From positions 62,001-126,000 of the forward strand of contig CANNZV010000325.1 in the NCBI GenBank assembly GCA_947561585.1: a stretch of DNA of 64,000 nt, in the 5' to 3' direction. This DNA comes from Caprella mutica. Taxonomy: Eukaryota; Arthropoda; Malacostraca; Amphipoda; Caprellidae. The notes under the pieces were generated by a model that saw only the letters and a list, made by a program, of their open reading frames with translations, ran no database searches and had not been told where the DNA came from. Positions 33,401-42,000 of this stretch are shown piece by piece (the first letter of the stretch is position 1; every line of letters starts with the position of its first letter). The position numbers and the translations under genes are program-made.

Positions 33401-36400
33401 ACTAATTTTAATTCGAAATTTACTTCCTAAAAGATTTTTCTCTGTTCAGTTAAATCTTCTGAATCCTTCGATCACTCGATAACCTTTATAAACCCATTTC
33501 GACCTTGACCTTTGACCAGATTCCGTCGAAGATGCCAATGCTAAAAAGATTTTGTCCTTTAACATTTGGCATCTTCGACGGGGCGAATGCCCATGTGGGG
33601 AATTGCCACTGGGTGAACTGCCACTGGGGGAACTGCCCATGTGGGTGAATTGCCACTGGGTGAACTGCCTTTGTAGGTGAATTGCTAATGTGGGTGAATT
33701 GCCACTGGGTGAACTGCCCGTGTGGGGGAATTGCCACTGTGTGAACTGCCACTGGGAGAACTGCCCATGTGGGTGAATTGCCACTGGGTGAACTGCCCTT
33801 TTAGATGAATTGCCAATGTGGATGAATTGCCACTGGGTGAACTGCCCGTGTGGGTGAATTGCCACTGGGTGAATTGTCACTGAGTGAACAACTCTTACTG
33901 ACTGCATCACTACGTACACGAGATGAACAAAACACACACCCACCCCGTGTGTTTAGGTGTAACTTCCTCCCCTAATATAAGCGAGGGCCGACAATTGGGC
34001 CCGCTGACAGTTGGGCCCAGAACAATTGGGCCCCCGACAGTTAGGCCCCAAGACAATTATATAATTTACCCATTTTTCTCAGAGTCTACTGTATTAAATA
34101 GGGATGCGATATTAAGCGTTTGGTATAAAAATACAGTTTTTAGCATAATTAAAATAAAAAATATTCTTTATATGAAATAACTATTCTCGTTATGAAATTT
34201 TTTTTTTTAATAGAGCATATTATTTTCATGAATAAATACTATTATACTTTTAAACAACTATAACTTTCTGTTCTGAGATGAGTTACAGTACCTCTATGAG
34301 TCTATATAGTGAACTACTGTAAAGTGAATGAGTTAGTTTTTAGCCAATAGAAAATAAGAAAGTAGATATTTTAGATGAAGAACAAAAGAAAATAAGAATG
34401 AAGCTATTTTAGAAAATAAGAATGTGGCCGTATTTAAAGAAGGCCGTGGTCCACCAAGACCTGCTGAAATTATTGTAACATACAAGTCGAATTAAAGTTA
34501 ATGTGAATTTTTTGAAACCTGTTCACTGTTCAGTGTTCAATATAGAAGAGTTCTATAAATCAATATTTCAAAATGTATTCTCATAATTTCATTTTATTCC
34601 TACAACTGCTAAATTTTTCTTAGTTCAATGTCACGAAAAAATGGATCCACATGACATTATTCAAGTTAATACGACTTATTTAAATACTTCAAAGATATTC
34701 ATTACACCGAAACGAGATTAGTATCCAAATGTGATTTAAGGGGACCTTACTAATATATACCTTATCAAGTATATCAATCGAATTAAAAAATTATAAACTT
34801 ATTTTTAGAGACTATAAAGCATATTTCAAAGATAATATTGTCACTGCCCTAGTAATAAAAAAGTGTTACTTCTTTATTGTGTCTTCTGTCCAATTTTTTT
34901 CTGAGCTCAATTGTTTTGGGGCAATTGAACAGCGCAACTTCTTCGAAAAGTAATCTCATAAACAGCATTGTATACTGATTTGAATACAAAAAATATAACG
35001 AAATTATTGGTTTCCTTATCAAAAATTTTTAAACTAGTGAATTTGATTTGCCCCACCCTGTAGAGTGTACACCACAAGAGATATACGTATTATATTTTTA
35101 TTTAAATATTATTTTGTGTTACTCTGTTCCAGTGAAACTCCTGAGTTATGATGTATTATAGTTCCATCATAACTCAGAGCCATTTCATATCTCGGGTGCG
35201 CTAGATAGTTTTCTATGATTAAATTCTTAAGAACACTATGATTATTGAGGAATAACCTGACTCAATTCTTGACGCATATAGTTTTCTATAATTTAAACAT
35301 AGAATATACTTCTTAACTGAGGTGCATTCCACAATTCAGGTCCTTCATTAATCAAGTGCTACATAACTCAGGAATTTTACTGTAATTAAACATTTAGATT
35401 TATATCACTTATAATCACTAATTAAATACTAATTTAGTATTATCATAATTTATATCTCGCCTTCTACTTTTACAGCTGGGTACGTTCCAACCACCCTCTT
35501 AATTGTAATGTGTTTCGTTGGTTGCAATAAGACTCTAGTTGTAGCAATATTTATGTTGATTCAGGGAATGGGAGGATGTCAGTATTCAGGGTGAGTGGTT
35601 GAAACAAAGTTAAAATAATAATAAATTGGTTATGACTTATGAGTGACTATGGTGAGGTATTATTATTTCGGTAATTATTATTATGTCGCAATTATCGATA
35701 ACTAACATATCTCATATAGAAAAATAAATAAAGTTAATATCTATTTATGAACTATTTAAGCTGTTATTTTATTCAAGGTTTAAAAGTTCCTTCGTGGATT
35801 TATCACCACGATATGCAGGAATAGTCAGTGGAATATCCGCCTCTTTCGCAAACTTGGCCGGATTTTTATCAACTATAATCATGGAGCACTTGGTTGACAA
35901 TAATGTAAGTTAATGAATAAATTGTAACAATATTGAATCAGTTTCATCACAGTAGTCTTTGTCAAATTTCTATATTCAATATTTCTTTATCCTGTTTATC
36001 CAGCCATCGGTAATAGGTTGGCATTACGGGTTTCTCATCGCAGCTGCACTTTATGCAAGCACGACAACTATTTACTTGGCTACAGTTGATGTAGAAGTTC
36101 AACCCTGGAGTTACAAAACAACAGGTTGATCGTCCTGTTATTACATGAACCAAAATTGGACATTCATCTTTAACTTATTATAAATTATATTCATTTAACT
36201 TTACAGATGATAAAGTGGAGGAAGAAGCTGATGGATTGCTAGACTCAGAAGACTTGACTACAGTTGATGCGGAAGTTCTTCCTTGGAATTACGAAACAAC
36301 AGGTTTATAGTCTTGTAAATTGATGAATTTAAATATTAACTAAGGAATACTGATAATAACTACTATTCATTTTTTTCTAGAAAATGGAGCGGAAGTCATT

Positions 36401-36451
36401 ATAGAATTAATTACTGATTCAGGAGGTGGTAAAAGAGATGATGCAGCATAG
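21464..36451 (+). CDS. SLC17-family transporter, copy A (12 exons)
   Basis: A 12-membrane-segment anion transporter of the SLC17 group (sialin, vesicular glutamate and phosphate cotransporters); substrate unknown. Exons: 21464-21482, 22687-22886, 23047-23280, 23407-23494, 23588-23817, 24000-24143, 26015-26147, 35476-35590, 35778-35904, 36004-36124, 36207-36302, 36381-36451. They join with GT-AG introns into an open frame of 525 codons. Family signatures: TM1 SMRGNLSVTIVAMV, GRFGGK loop, RFLIGVAEG in TM4, W-A-L-P-x-ERS loop, HPGIS, NELPTFL, SPRYAGI. The two NxT/NxS sites before exon 3 lie in the first luminal or extracellular loop. The position matching ATG in B and C is GTG (21449-21451), so the in-frame ATG at 21464 is used here, five codons shorter. 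Intron 7 is 9.3 kb and full of transposons; exons 8-12 might belong to a separate partial copy. The C-terminal tail is acidic. Confidence 0.8.
21502..22600. mobile_element. TA-inserting inverted-repeat element in intron 1 of copy A
   Basis: The ends are CAGGGTGGCGCG...CGCCACTCTG with long imperfect inverted repeats. About 50 bases match at each end, and after an insertion in the right arm the gcgcgaggacg segment matches again. It is flanked by TA on both sides. Removing the element and one TA restores the sequence of copies B and C (aatttaatatatattc), so this is a clean empty site. No coding potential: the ORF at the right end starts inside the element and reads into exon 2. The ends resemble Tc1/mariner-type non-autonomous elements. 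Confidence 0.85.
24872..25060. mobile_element. 189-bp MITE-like inverted repeat in intron 6 of copy A
   Basis: Arms of 42 bases (24872-24913 and 25019-25060; aagttttaaaa...cctagatattcacaagtactta) are inverted copies differing at a few positions, around about 105 bases of AT-rich sequence. It has no coding potential and no equivalent in intron 6 of copy B or C. Confidence 0.75.
25210..25585. repeat. interspersed repeat marked by aagtaaagataacggacc
   Basis: The motif occurs at about 25219 and 25563 in intron 6 of copy A. It occurs again in both orientations at about 54076-54410 in intron 6 of copy C, followed by similar sequence (ttagtttta...tacaacct) on the opposite strand. It is an interspersed, probably inverted-repeat, element family. 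Boundaries are not resolved. Confidence 0.45.
25350..25478. mobile_element. short inverted-repeat element with agggccc(t/g)gtcacacg ends
   Basis: The left end agggcccggtcacacgagcg and the right end cgatcgtgtgacagggcct are inverted copies, about 129 bases in total. The terminus resembles those of many small hAT- or P-like MITEs. The target duplication is not clear. Confidence 0.6.
26195..27595. repeat. long inverted repeat in intron 7 of copy A
   Basis: About 105 bases at 26200-26305 (including catctcacacttaacggaa and atttgcttcgtaattaatta) reappear inverted at about 27475-27590. The 1.2 kb between contains the 120-bp tandem repeat at 26632-26990. It also contains, at about 27130-27430, a stretch similar to the 3' flank/LINE start that follows copies A and B. 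It may be a composite mobile element. Confidence 0.5.
26632..26990. repeat. three tandem copies of a 118-126 bp repeat
   Basis: The segment accaatcgtcccatcaaatt...caggcaattt recurs near 26699, 26816 and 26942, and the gaccttgac(t)tttgacc segment recurs between. A further gaccttgacctttgacc is at about 33500. These contain direct repeats of the nuclear-receptor half-site TGACC, but I see no reason to infer regulation. Confidence 0.7.
28849..29313 (+). pseudogene. PHD-like finger region of the non-LTR element
   Basis: The frame opens at 28849 and encodes a C4HC3 zinc finger in the first 55 residues: CSSC, CALC, HISC and, after a conserved Trp, CVAC. This is the spacing of a PHD finger. After about residue 110 the frame no longer looks like the family. 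Coding sequence seems to continue in another frame at 29199-29441 (a stretch starting MDKAYELLLLGLHC) and then in the reverse-transcriptase frame, so at least two frameshifts separate the finger from the polymerase. A PHD finger could bind histone tails; its role here is unknown. Confidence 0.6.
29411..31750 (+). pseudogene. reverse transcriptase plus RLE endonuclease, five in-frame stops
   Basis: One reading frame of 780 codons is preserved without a frameshift from 29411 to the stop at 31748, interrupted by stops at 30254 (TAG), 30272 (TGA), 31127 (TAG), 31424 (TGA) and 31682 (TGA). Reverse-transcriptase motifs: KVDMKNAFN (motif A, about 30030), GIQQGDPFGP (motif B, about 30182) and YLDD (motif C, about 30275, directly after the TGA). 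After the thumb comes a Cys/His cluster (CRCG at about 31197, then HGLSC), then KRPDG (about 31372) and a D-x-T-x-x-D-T segment, as in the PD-(D/E)XK-like endonuclease of R2-type elements. It would nick target DNA and copy its RNA there. The stops make it inactive unless suppressed. Confidence 0.75.
32341..32640 (-). pseudogene. mariner-like transposase, C-terminal fragment
   Basis: The minus-strand translation from about 32640 reads WSSRTPDLNICDFYL, one in-frame stop, GYLKEKVFKSRLNNL, and continues open to 32341. The S/T-P-D-L-N-x-x-D-F segment is the region of the third catalytic Asp of mariner-type DDE/D transposases, followed by the usual helical C-terminus. The first two catalytic residues are missing. 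An inactive remnant. Confidence 0.7.
32641..33520. other. intronic DNA, nothing recognised
   Basis: AT-rich interior of the presumed mariner-like element. No ORF or repeat that I can assign. Confidence 0.4.
33526..33583. repeat. 18-bp hairpin beside a minisatellite
   Basis: ccgtcgaagatgccaatg (about 33525-33542) and catttggcatcttcgacgg (about 33563-33581) pair with a single bulged base around a loop of about 20 bases. It marks the left edge of the 33594 array and could be the terminus of a palindromic element. Confidence 0.7.
33594..33890. repeat. tandem repeat of about 32 bp built of two half-units
   Basis: Alternation of gggtgaattgccact and gggtgaactgcccatgt type half-units, about nine full units with variants (ccttttagatg, cctttgtaggtg). 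It resembles the repeat arms of the palindromic elements, but only one arm is visible here. Confidence 0.85.
33985..34056. repeat. short tandem repeat (acaattgggccc type)
   Basis: Four to five units of gacagttgggccc / gaacaattgggccc. The repeated AATT beside a GC-rich block again resembles the arm units of the palindromic elements. No opposite arm was found. Confidence 0.75.
34057..35475. other. right part of intron 7 of copy A
   Basis: AT-rich. It includes the right end of the mariner-like element at 35060 and an inverted pair near 35140-35190 (tcctgagttatgat...atcataactcaga). The 90 bases before the exon at 35476 resemble the matching intron ends in copies B and C. Otherwise nothing was recognised. 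Confidence 0.4.
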
Positions 36452-36664
36452 AAATGAATGAAAATGAAATCATATGTAATATTGAATCTATATAATTATG
36501 ATATAGTACAGTATGTTGGATAGGATGGATTTCTTCATGCTCAATATGAAAATTTTCAAAAATCGAAACTTTTTATGTTTGATTTAAAACATATTTCAAC
36601 TAATTATTTAACATCGCTTTAAATTTCAATTTACTGTATATTTATTATAACATGTAATTTAAGT

Positions 36665-38120
36665 TGTTTGGGTGAGCTATGCTCTATATCCTCCAACTTT
36701 CTAAGCAATAAGAAAAAAGGTCTACCTCTGAATAATTAAAAACAAATAAAGACTGCTTGTTATAAATGGTTACCTATGAGGGTACCTAAATACCTTTATA
36801 CGAAAAAAAATTTGGCTCTGAAATTACCTATATACCTAATTACCATTAAACATACGAGTATACGAAAGATAGATTTTCTTCTATTTTATTTATCTATTAT
36901 AAATCTATCTTTGCAATATATAGACCCCCTAATGAATCTATTATTGAATTTTGTCACTCAATAATTTCATTACTAAATCATTGTAAAATATCGAGAAGTG
37001 AGGTGATTCTCACAGGTGATTTTTATTTTGAACTAATTAAATACAAAAGATCTAACTCAGCTGTACAAAATTTTGTTTCTGGAATGTTGTAATTGAGTTT
37101 ATCCTTCACTTATAACAAAACCTACCAGATTACCTTGTGTAAACCATTTGAGATATCCTTCATTCTTGATCAAGAATGTTGTATAATAAATGTGACCTAT
37201 TTGACTCGGATATTCTTTTATTTGATAATACAGATCATTTTCCAATATTCGTTTTTCTGAGAATTTTTTATCCTGTTCTGAGGGAGCCGGTGGGGATTAG
37301 ATTTTTGAATTTTTCTGAAGTTAATAGGGTTAGTTTTATAGACAAGATTAGTGACTTGTGAATAACCTCTAACGTCCATATTTCTGAAGAGGCCATTTAA
37401 CTGTTAAATATCTCTAAACCAGAGATATAAATAATATTCCTGCTCGTCTAAAGTCTAAACTGAGTGTTCAAATTGTGCCGGTAGACTGAGTAAGTTCCCT
37501 ACTAATTATTGGTAAAAAGTCATACATTCTGAATCTGATGCTTAAAGCAGTAATTAAACCAGGGGTGTGCAAATGCAGCACTCAGTGCTATTTTGGCCCT
37601 CAGAGCGGCACTCGTGCCATCCAGAGAAACGGTGCTTTATTTTCTTCCAAAGAAAATTTAGAATTTTTAGCCCTGACTGCTTTATAAATTACAAGGATAA
37701 TATAAAAGATGAGGGTCAACTAATTAAAGAACAGTATATTTGTAATGACCTTAATTGATACTTTGATAGTCAATTTTATCCGTTAATTACGTACCTTGAT
37801 AAAATCTACCACTTCATTTCAATTAATCAGTATCCCCTGCAATTTATAAAACGAAAAGAAAATGGTAACGGCACAGTGATTCAATATTTCAGCACTGAAA
37901 AAAACACCCCTGAATTAAACTAATTCAAATTTTCTGTCTCAGATTGCCTACAAATAAAAGCGGTATCTCCTTTATTTGAATATATTTTACCTTTATATTC
38001 ATATTGACAACCTAAAATTTCTTACGAAGTATATGTAGGATTTCAAATAAATGATGGATTAAAAAAATGCGGGATTTCAAGAAAATATGGAATTAAGAAA
38101 ATCTGTTAATTCAAAAAAGG
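36665..38120 (+). pseudogene. decayed LINE endonuclease fragment, copy 2
   Basis: Conceptual translation with frame changes gives the sequence order of a LINE apurinic-type endonuclease: IYRPPNES (about 36916), ILTGDFYFELIK (about 37011, the GDFN motif), a PTRIT-like stretch (TYQIT, about 37120) and NTDHFPIF (about 37230, the SDH motif). Stops interrupt it. Copies of the same fragment lie 5' of transporter copy A (17355-18200) and 3' of copy B (44880-45225 and 47885-48000), so it was part of the duplicated unit. A 353-bp hAT element interrupts this copy. Confidence 0.65.
37560..37912. mobile_element. 353-bp hAT MITE with 8-bp target duplication
   Basis: The ends are CAGGGGTG...CACCCCTG, the classic hAT terminus, flanked by an exact 8-bp duplication AATTAAAC (37552-37559 and 37913-37920). 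The paralogous fragment near 18070 has a single aattaaac and no element, proving insertion after the duplication. It has no transposase: the 63-codon ORF across its edge is chance. Confidence 0.93.
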
Positions 38121-38162
38121 TATATGCAATTATGCATATATAAAAAATCCTGATAATTAAAA

Positions 38163-38290
38163 ACCGACCTCATATGTGACATATAGGACGATCTCATATG
38201 TGACATACAGACTAACCGCATGTGTGACAGACAGACTGACCTCATATATATGTGACATACAGAATGATCTCATATAAGACAGACAATATT
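38163..38290. repeat. degenerate relative of the 24-bp minisatellite
   Basis: Five to six imperfect units of gacctcatatgtgacataca. It is in the same position relative to copy B as the 18511-19001 array is to copy A. Confidence 0.8.
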
Positions 38291-38389
38291 ACAATACCTG
38301 TTAAAAGTATCTGAATTTAACGAAGAGAATGAGACTTATCTTACATTTCTAGGCTTGAGGTAATTTAGTAATAAAATACATAAAAAGGG

Positions 38390-39077
38390 TATCATTTCTC
38401 TGGCCCAACAGCTGTATAGATAATCGAGCTCATCGAAAATGTTTAACTAAGCAATCTTATAGTAATTAGCTAATGTTTAACCAGCATCAATAAACTACCA
38501 ATTTTTTATAGCCAGTGTTGAATCATATCGTGTACAGTGAGCATCTTAATTATAATAAAAAATTGTTATTGCTATAAAATTTCAGGATTTTCAAAATTAA
38601 AACAACTAAATTAAATTATATAATTTTATTAGTTAATATTTACTAATGATAATTACAATTCTTCATACATACGAAGAATATATAGTCTCATGAATGTAGG
38701 GAAGCTACTTCGTGAATGATGTGACATAGGTTGGAAGATAATTAAGTTGAAGAGCCACTAGTATATTTTAAGAAGATAAGAGAAAATAGATGTGAAATCT
38801 CTTCATTTGTTATCATTGGAAGAGGTTGATATTGATCTCTTTTTGACACTGTATTTCTTCATTATTGATTACATGTTAAACTCTTATTAAAATTTCTCTG
38901 CGTGTCATTTATCACATAACTTCTATTGACAGGAAATACAAAAAAAAATTTAATTCATAGTCAAGCAACTCAAAATTCTGAAGACATGATTGGTATTTTT
39001 CTTCGAGTACTATAACTTTATGACATAAAATCTGTGTTCAACTAAATTCATATTTAGTTTTATCTCTTTAAACTAGT
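38390..39077 (+). promoter_or_regulatory. 5' flank of copy B with TATA-like box
   Basis: Homologous to the flank of copy A and to the orphan flank at 14.1 kb. It contains gctataaaat at 38571-38580 (the position of the ctataaaag in copy A), about 500 bases before the start codon, and the uninterrupted site where the hAT element sits in copy A. The 450 bases before the ATG are likely promoter and 5' UTR. No experimental start is known. Confidence 0.4.
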
Positions 39078-42000
39078 ATGGTACAGCTCGAAATGAGAAA
39101 CACAACGAAAGGTATAATCAATTTAATATATATTCCCTGAAATTATTTACATTAAATTTTATGATAATAATGTTCGATATAGCTTGTTAGCTTGTATTTA
39201 TAAAGGGAGATATATTTTTTTCTACAGATACAAGATCATGCCAACAGACCTTTGTCCTTCTTGCTTTCTTGGGTGTATCTTTGGGTTGGTCCATGCGTGG
39301 AAACCTCTCAGTGACTATAGTAGCGATAGTTAAGCAACCAATTTCAAGTAATGATTCCGTCGAACTGGAAAATGATGAATTCAGTTGCCCGTATGAAGAA
39401 ACAATCAACCGAACCACGGATATATTTGTGAGATATGTAGTTATGTATACCTAAATTATTTATTTATTTTAGATAATTAACGATTGTTTTCCTTTGACCT
39501 TTCATGAAGTAGTTATGTTTGATAGATGATATTGAAATTTGCTAAGAATTTTATTTTTTGTGCATATTTTGAATTCAACGGTTTTCCAGGAAGGAGAATA
39601 CGACATGTCGAGGACTGAAAGAGGATTCGCTTTGGCTACTTCCATTTTAGGATTATTTTTTTCCAACCTTTTAGGAGGCATTGCTGCTGGAAGATTTGGA
39701 GGAAAGCCGGTGGTTGGACTAGGAGTCTTCCTGGGTTCTATTTTAACCATTGCTACTCCGCTAGCCATTCGTTATTCAGTACCACTTTTCATCTTTGTTA
39801 GATTTCTTGTTGGAGTTGCTGGAGTGAGTGAACTTCAATTTCTCTGAAGGTGTCAAGCCCAGCTTCAGTGCTTGACACCTCGTAAATGAAGTTTATAATA
39901 TGAAAAAAAAATCAATGTATTATCATCTTCTAAAATGTGAACATGCAATATATACATACAAAACCTTTATTTCAGGGTATTATTATTCCTGGAACTTTCC
40001 AAATGATTGGTTCTTGGGCTCTTCCAGAAGAGAGATCAAGTGTAATTGGTTCAGTTGGTTCAGGTAAAGTGAACAATATTATTCAGGGTGTTTATTATTC
40101 AGGGTGCACGGACATTTCGTCCACGGACAATTCGTCCTCGAATTGCTTTATTTTGTATTATATTTATCATGTGTATTTATATTATATTATATATTATTTA
40201 TGTATATTCTGCAACATAAAAGTAGAAAACACCCTTTTTCGATGGTAATTAGAAATGCATGGTCTTTACCTAAATTCTTATTGTAATCTTTTTATCCTGT
40301 TGGCCGGCTTCAGTAAAATAATGAAACTGAAAACTTTTTAAATGATATACAGGCAATCCCTGCTTTTATTACACCGAGTCTTAAGAAATCTGTAATAATT
40401 ACCTGACATGTCTCGATGTTATTACAGTACATAAATATAGAAAACGGGAAAACGGAGACATTTTTAGTGGTGTTTATTTCACGGTAACTACAATAATCAT
40501 CAATAGTAGTATTCAGATTAGGTTATTAGATGCAATATTGGTTCTGAAATTATTTTTTATAGCAGAATATTTTTAACAGTGACTTCCTAAATTACATACA
40601 TAATAGTATGCATGTATATAATATACTACTGAAAAAGGATATAAAAAATTTACTATATATTGGTACTTGTTAGTGTAACGTTTAATTATTTAAACGTAAA
40701 AACGTCTGTGTTATTGGACTGTTTCATATTTTTGACTTGTACATATACATATAATAAAAATTATTTACCTCTATTGTAATTATTTTAATTCTTACGTATC
40801 CACAAATTTATTCTTGTTAGTACTCTGTTATTTCAGTTCTAAATTTTAAATACTCATAACTCATTAATTAATGCCAAATATTAAACGAGACAAACAAAAA
40901 CTTTAAAATACAAAATAAAGCAATTCGTGGATAAATTGTCCGTGGACGAAATATCCGTTGGACGAAATGACCGTGGACGAAAAATCCGTGGTCGAAATGT
41001 TCGTGGACGAGATGACCTAGACACGTGTTTTTTATATTTTTCTCGATTCAAAACTTGAATAAGTTCGCATCCAATCGGCCAATTTGGACAAAGCTGGTGT
41101 CCATAGACTCCACATTATTTGGGGTTAATAATATTAGCAACTAGGCATATCTTTACTAAATTTCAATATGACAATCATCAGATTCAACTAAAATTAAGTC
41201 GTTTCACATAGTTAACCATAGTTGCAGAGAGCATATCTTGGGAAACCACATTAAACGCTATGGTAATGGTGGCTTTCAGCCGATTCTAAATGTCATGGCT
41301 CTATTTATAGACGAGTCGTTTGTTAAAACCATAGAGGAAAAAAACCCACCGAAGTTAAGTCAGGAAAGTGAAGAGGCTGATAATGTTACGGTCTTAAGCA
41401 CCGCCTCGTCCAATCCACCTGCCCGATCACTTTTTATTTAGCCATGTCCATAAGTCATTTTGCCAGTGATGGGTTTCCCCATCCTTAGTAAAAATAAGCT
41501 CCGGTGCATTAGAGAAACAACCAAATTCTGGGAAGAACACTTCCTTCAACATATTCAAATAGGAGTTCCTATCAACAGTTCCTATCATCATATACCAACG
41601 GGAAGAATCGTGGACATTGATTCATCCATTGAGGTTAAAGACATTTTCATCCGAAAACAAGAGGAGTTTGACAAAGTTGGCATTAGGAGTCAATTTGCAG
41701 CCTACATTTAACGTGACATTTCAAACGTATATAAGGACTTTTTTTATAAACAAAAACAAATATGGAGTTGATTCATACCAAGTTGTCCAAATCGGTCAAT
41801 TAGAAGCAAACTTATTTAAGTTTAGAATCGGGACAAATATAAACAACAGCCTGTATAGTATACATTGCCAAATATAATTAAATTTTTTAATTATCTATTG
41901 TTAAAGTTATTTGTAAGAGCAGCCCATTTGCGAGTTTCCAGAGCTATTATACGGTATCCAACCTGCCCTTTACAGCCGCACAAAACACCCCCTAGGTTGT

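Larger units (their letters stand above)
32276..35060 (-). mobile_element. mariner-like element, decayed, about 2.8 kb
   Basis: The left end CAGGGTGTGGCAATCAAATG and the right end (complement CAGGGTGGGGCAAATCAAAT) are similar inverted termini, each next to TA. A transposase C-terminal fragment lies just inside the left end. The interior has been replaced or invaded by minisatellite-like arms at 33594-34056. The pairing of the two ends is an inference from similarity of about 40 bases. Confidence 0.5.
40084..41880 (-). mobile_element. mariner-like element in intron 4 of copy B
   Basis: It starts with cagggtg at 40084 and ends near aacaacagcctg at about 41850. The related element in intron 4 of copy C (50727-51702) ends in accctg. 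It carries a decayed transposase on the minus strand and has itself been invaded by the foldback element at 40099-41027. It is absent from intron 4 of copy A, which is only 93 bases long, so it entered an ancestor of B and C. Confidence 0.65.
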
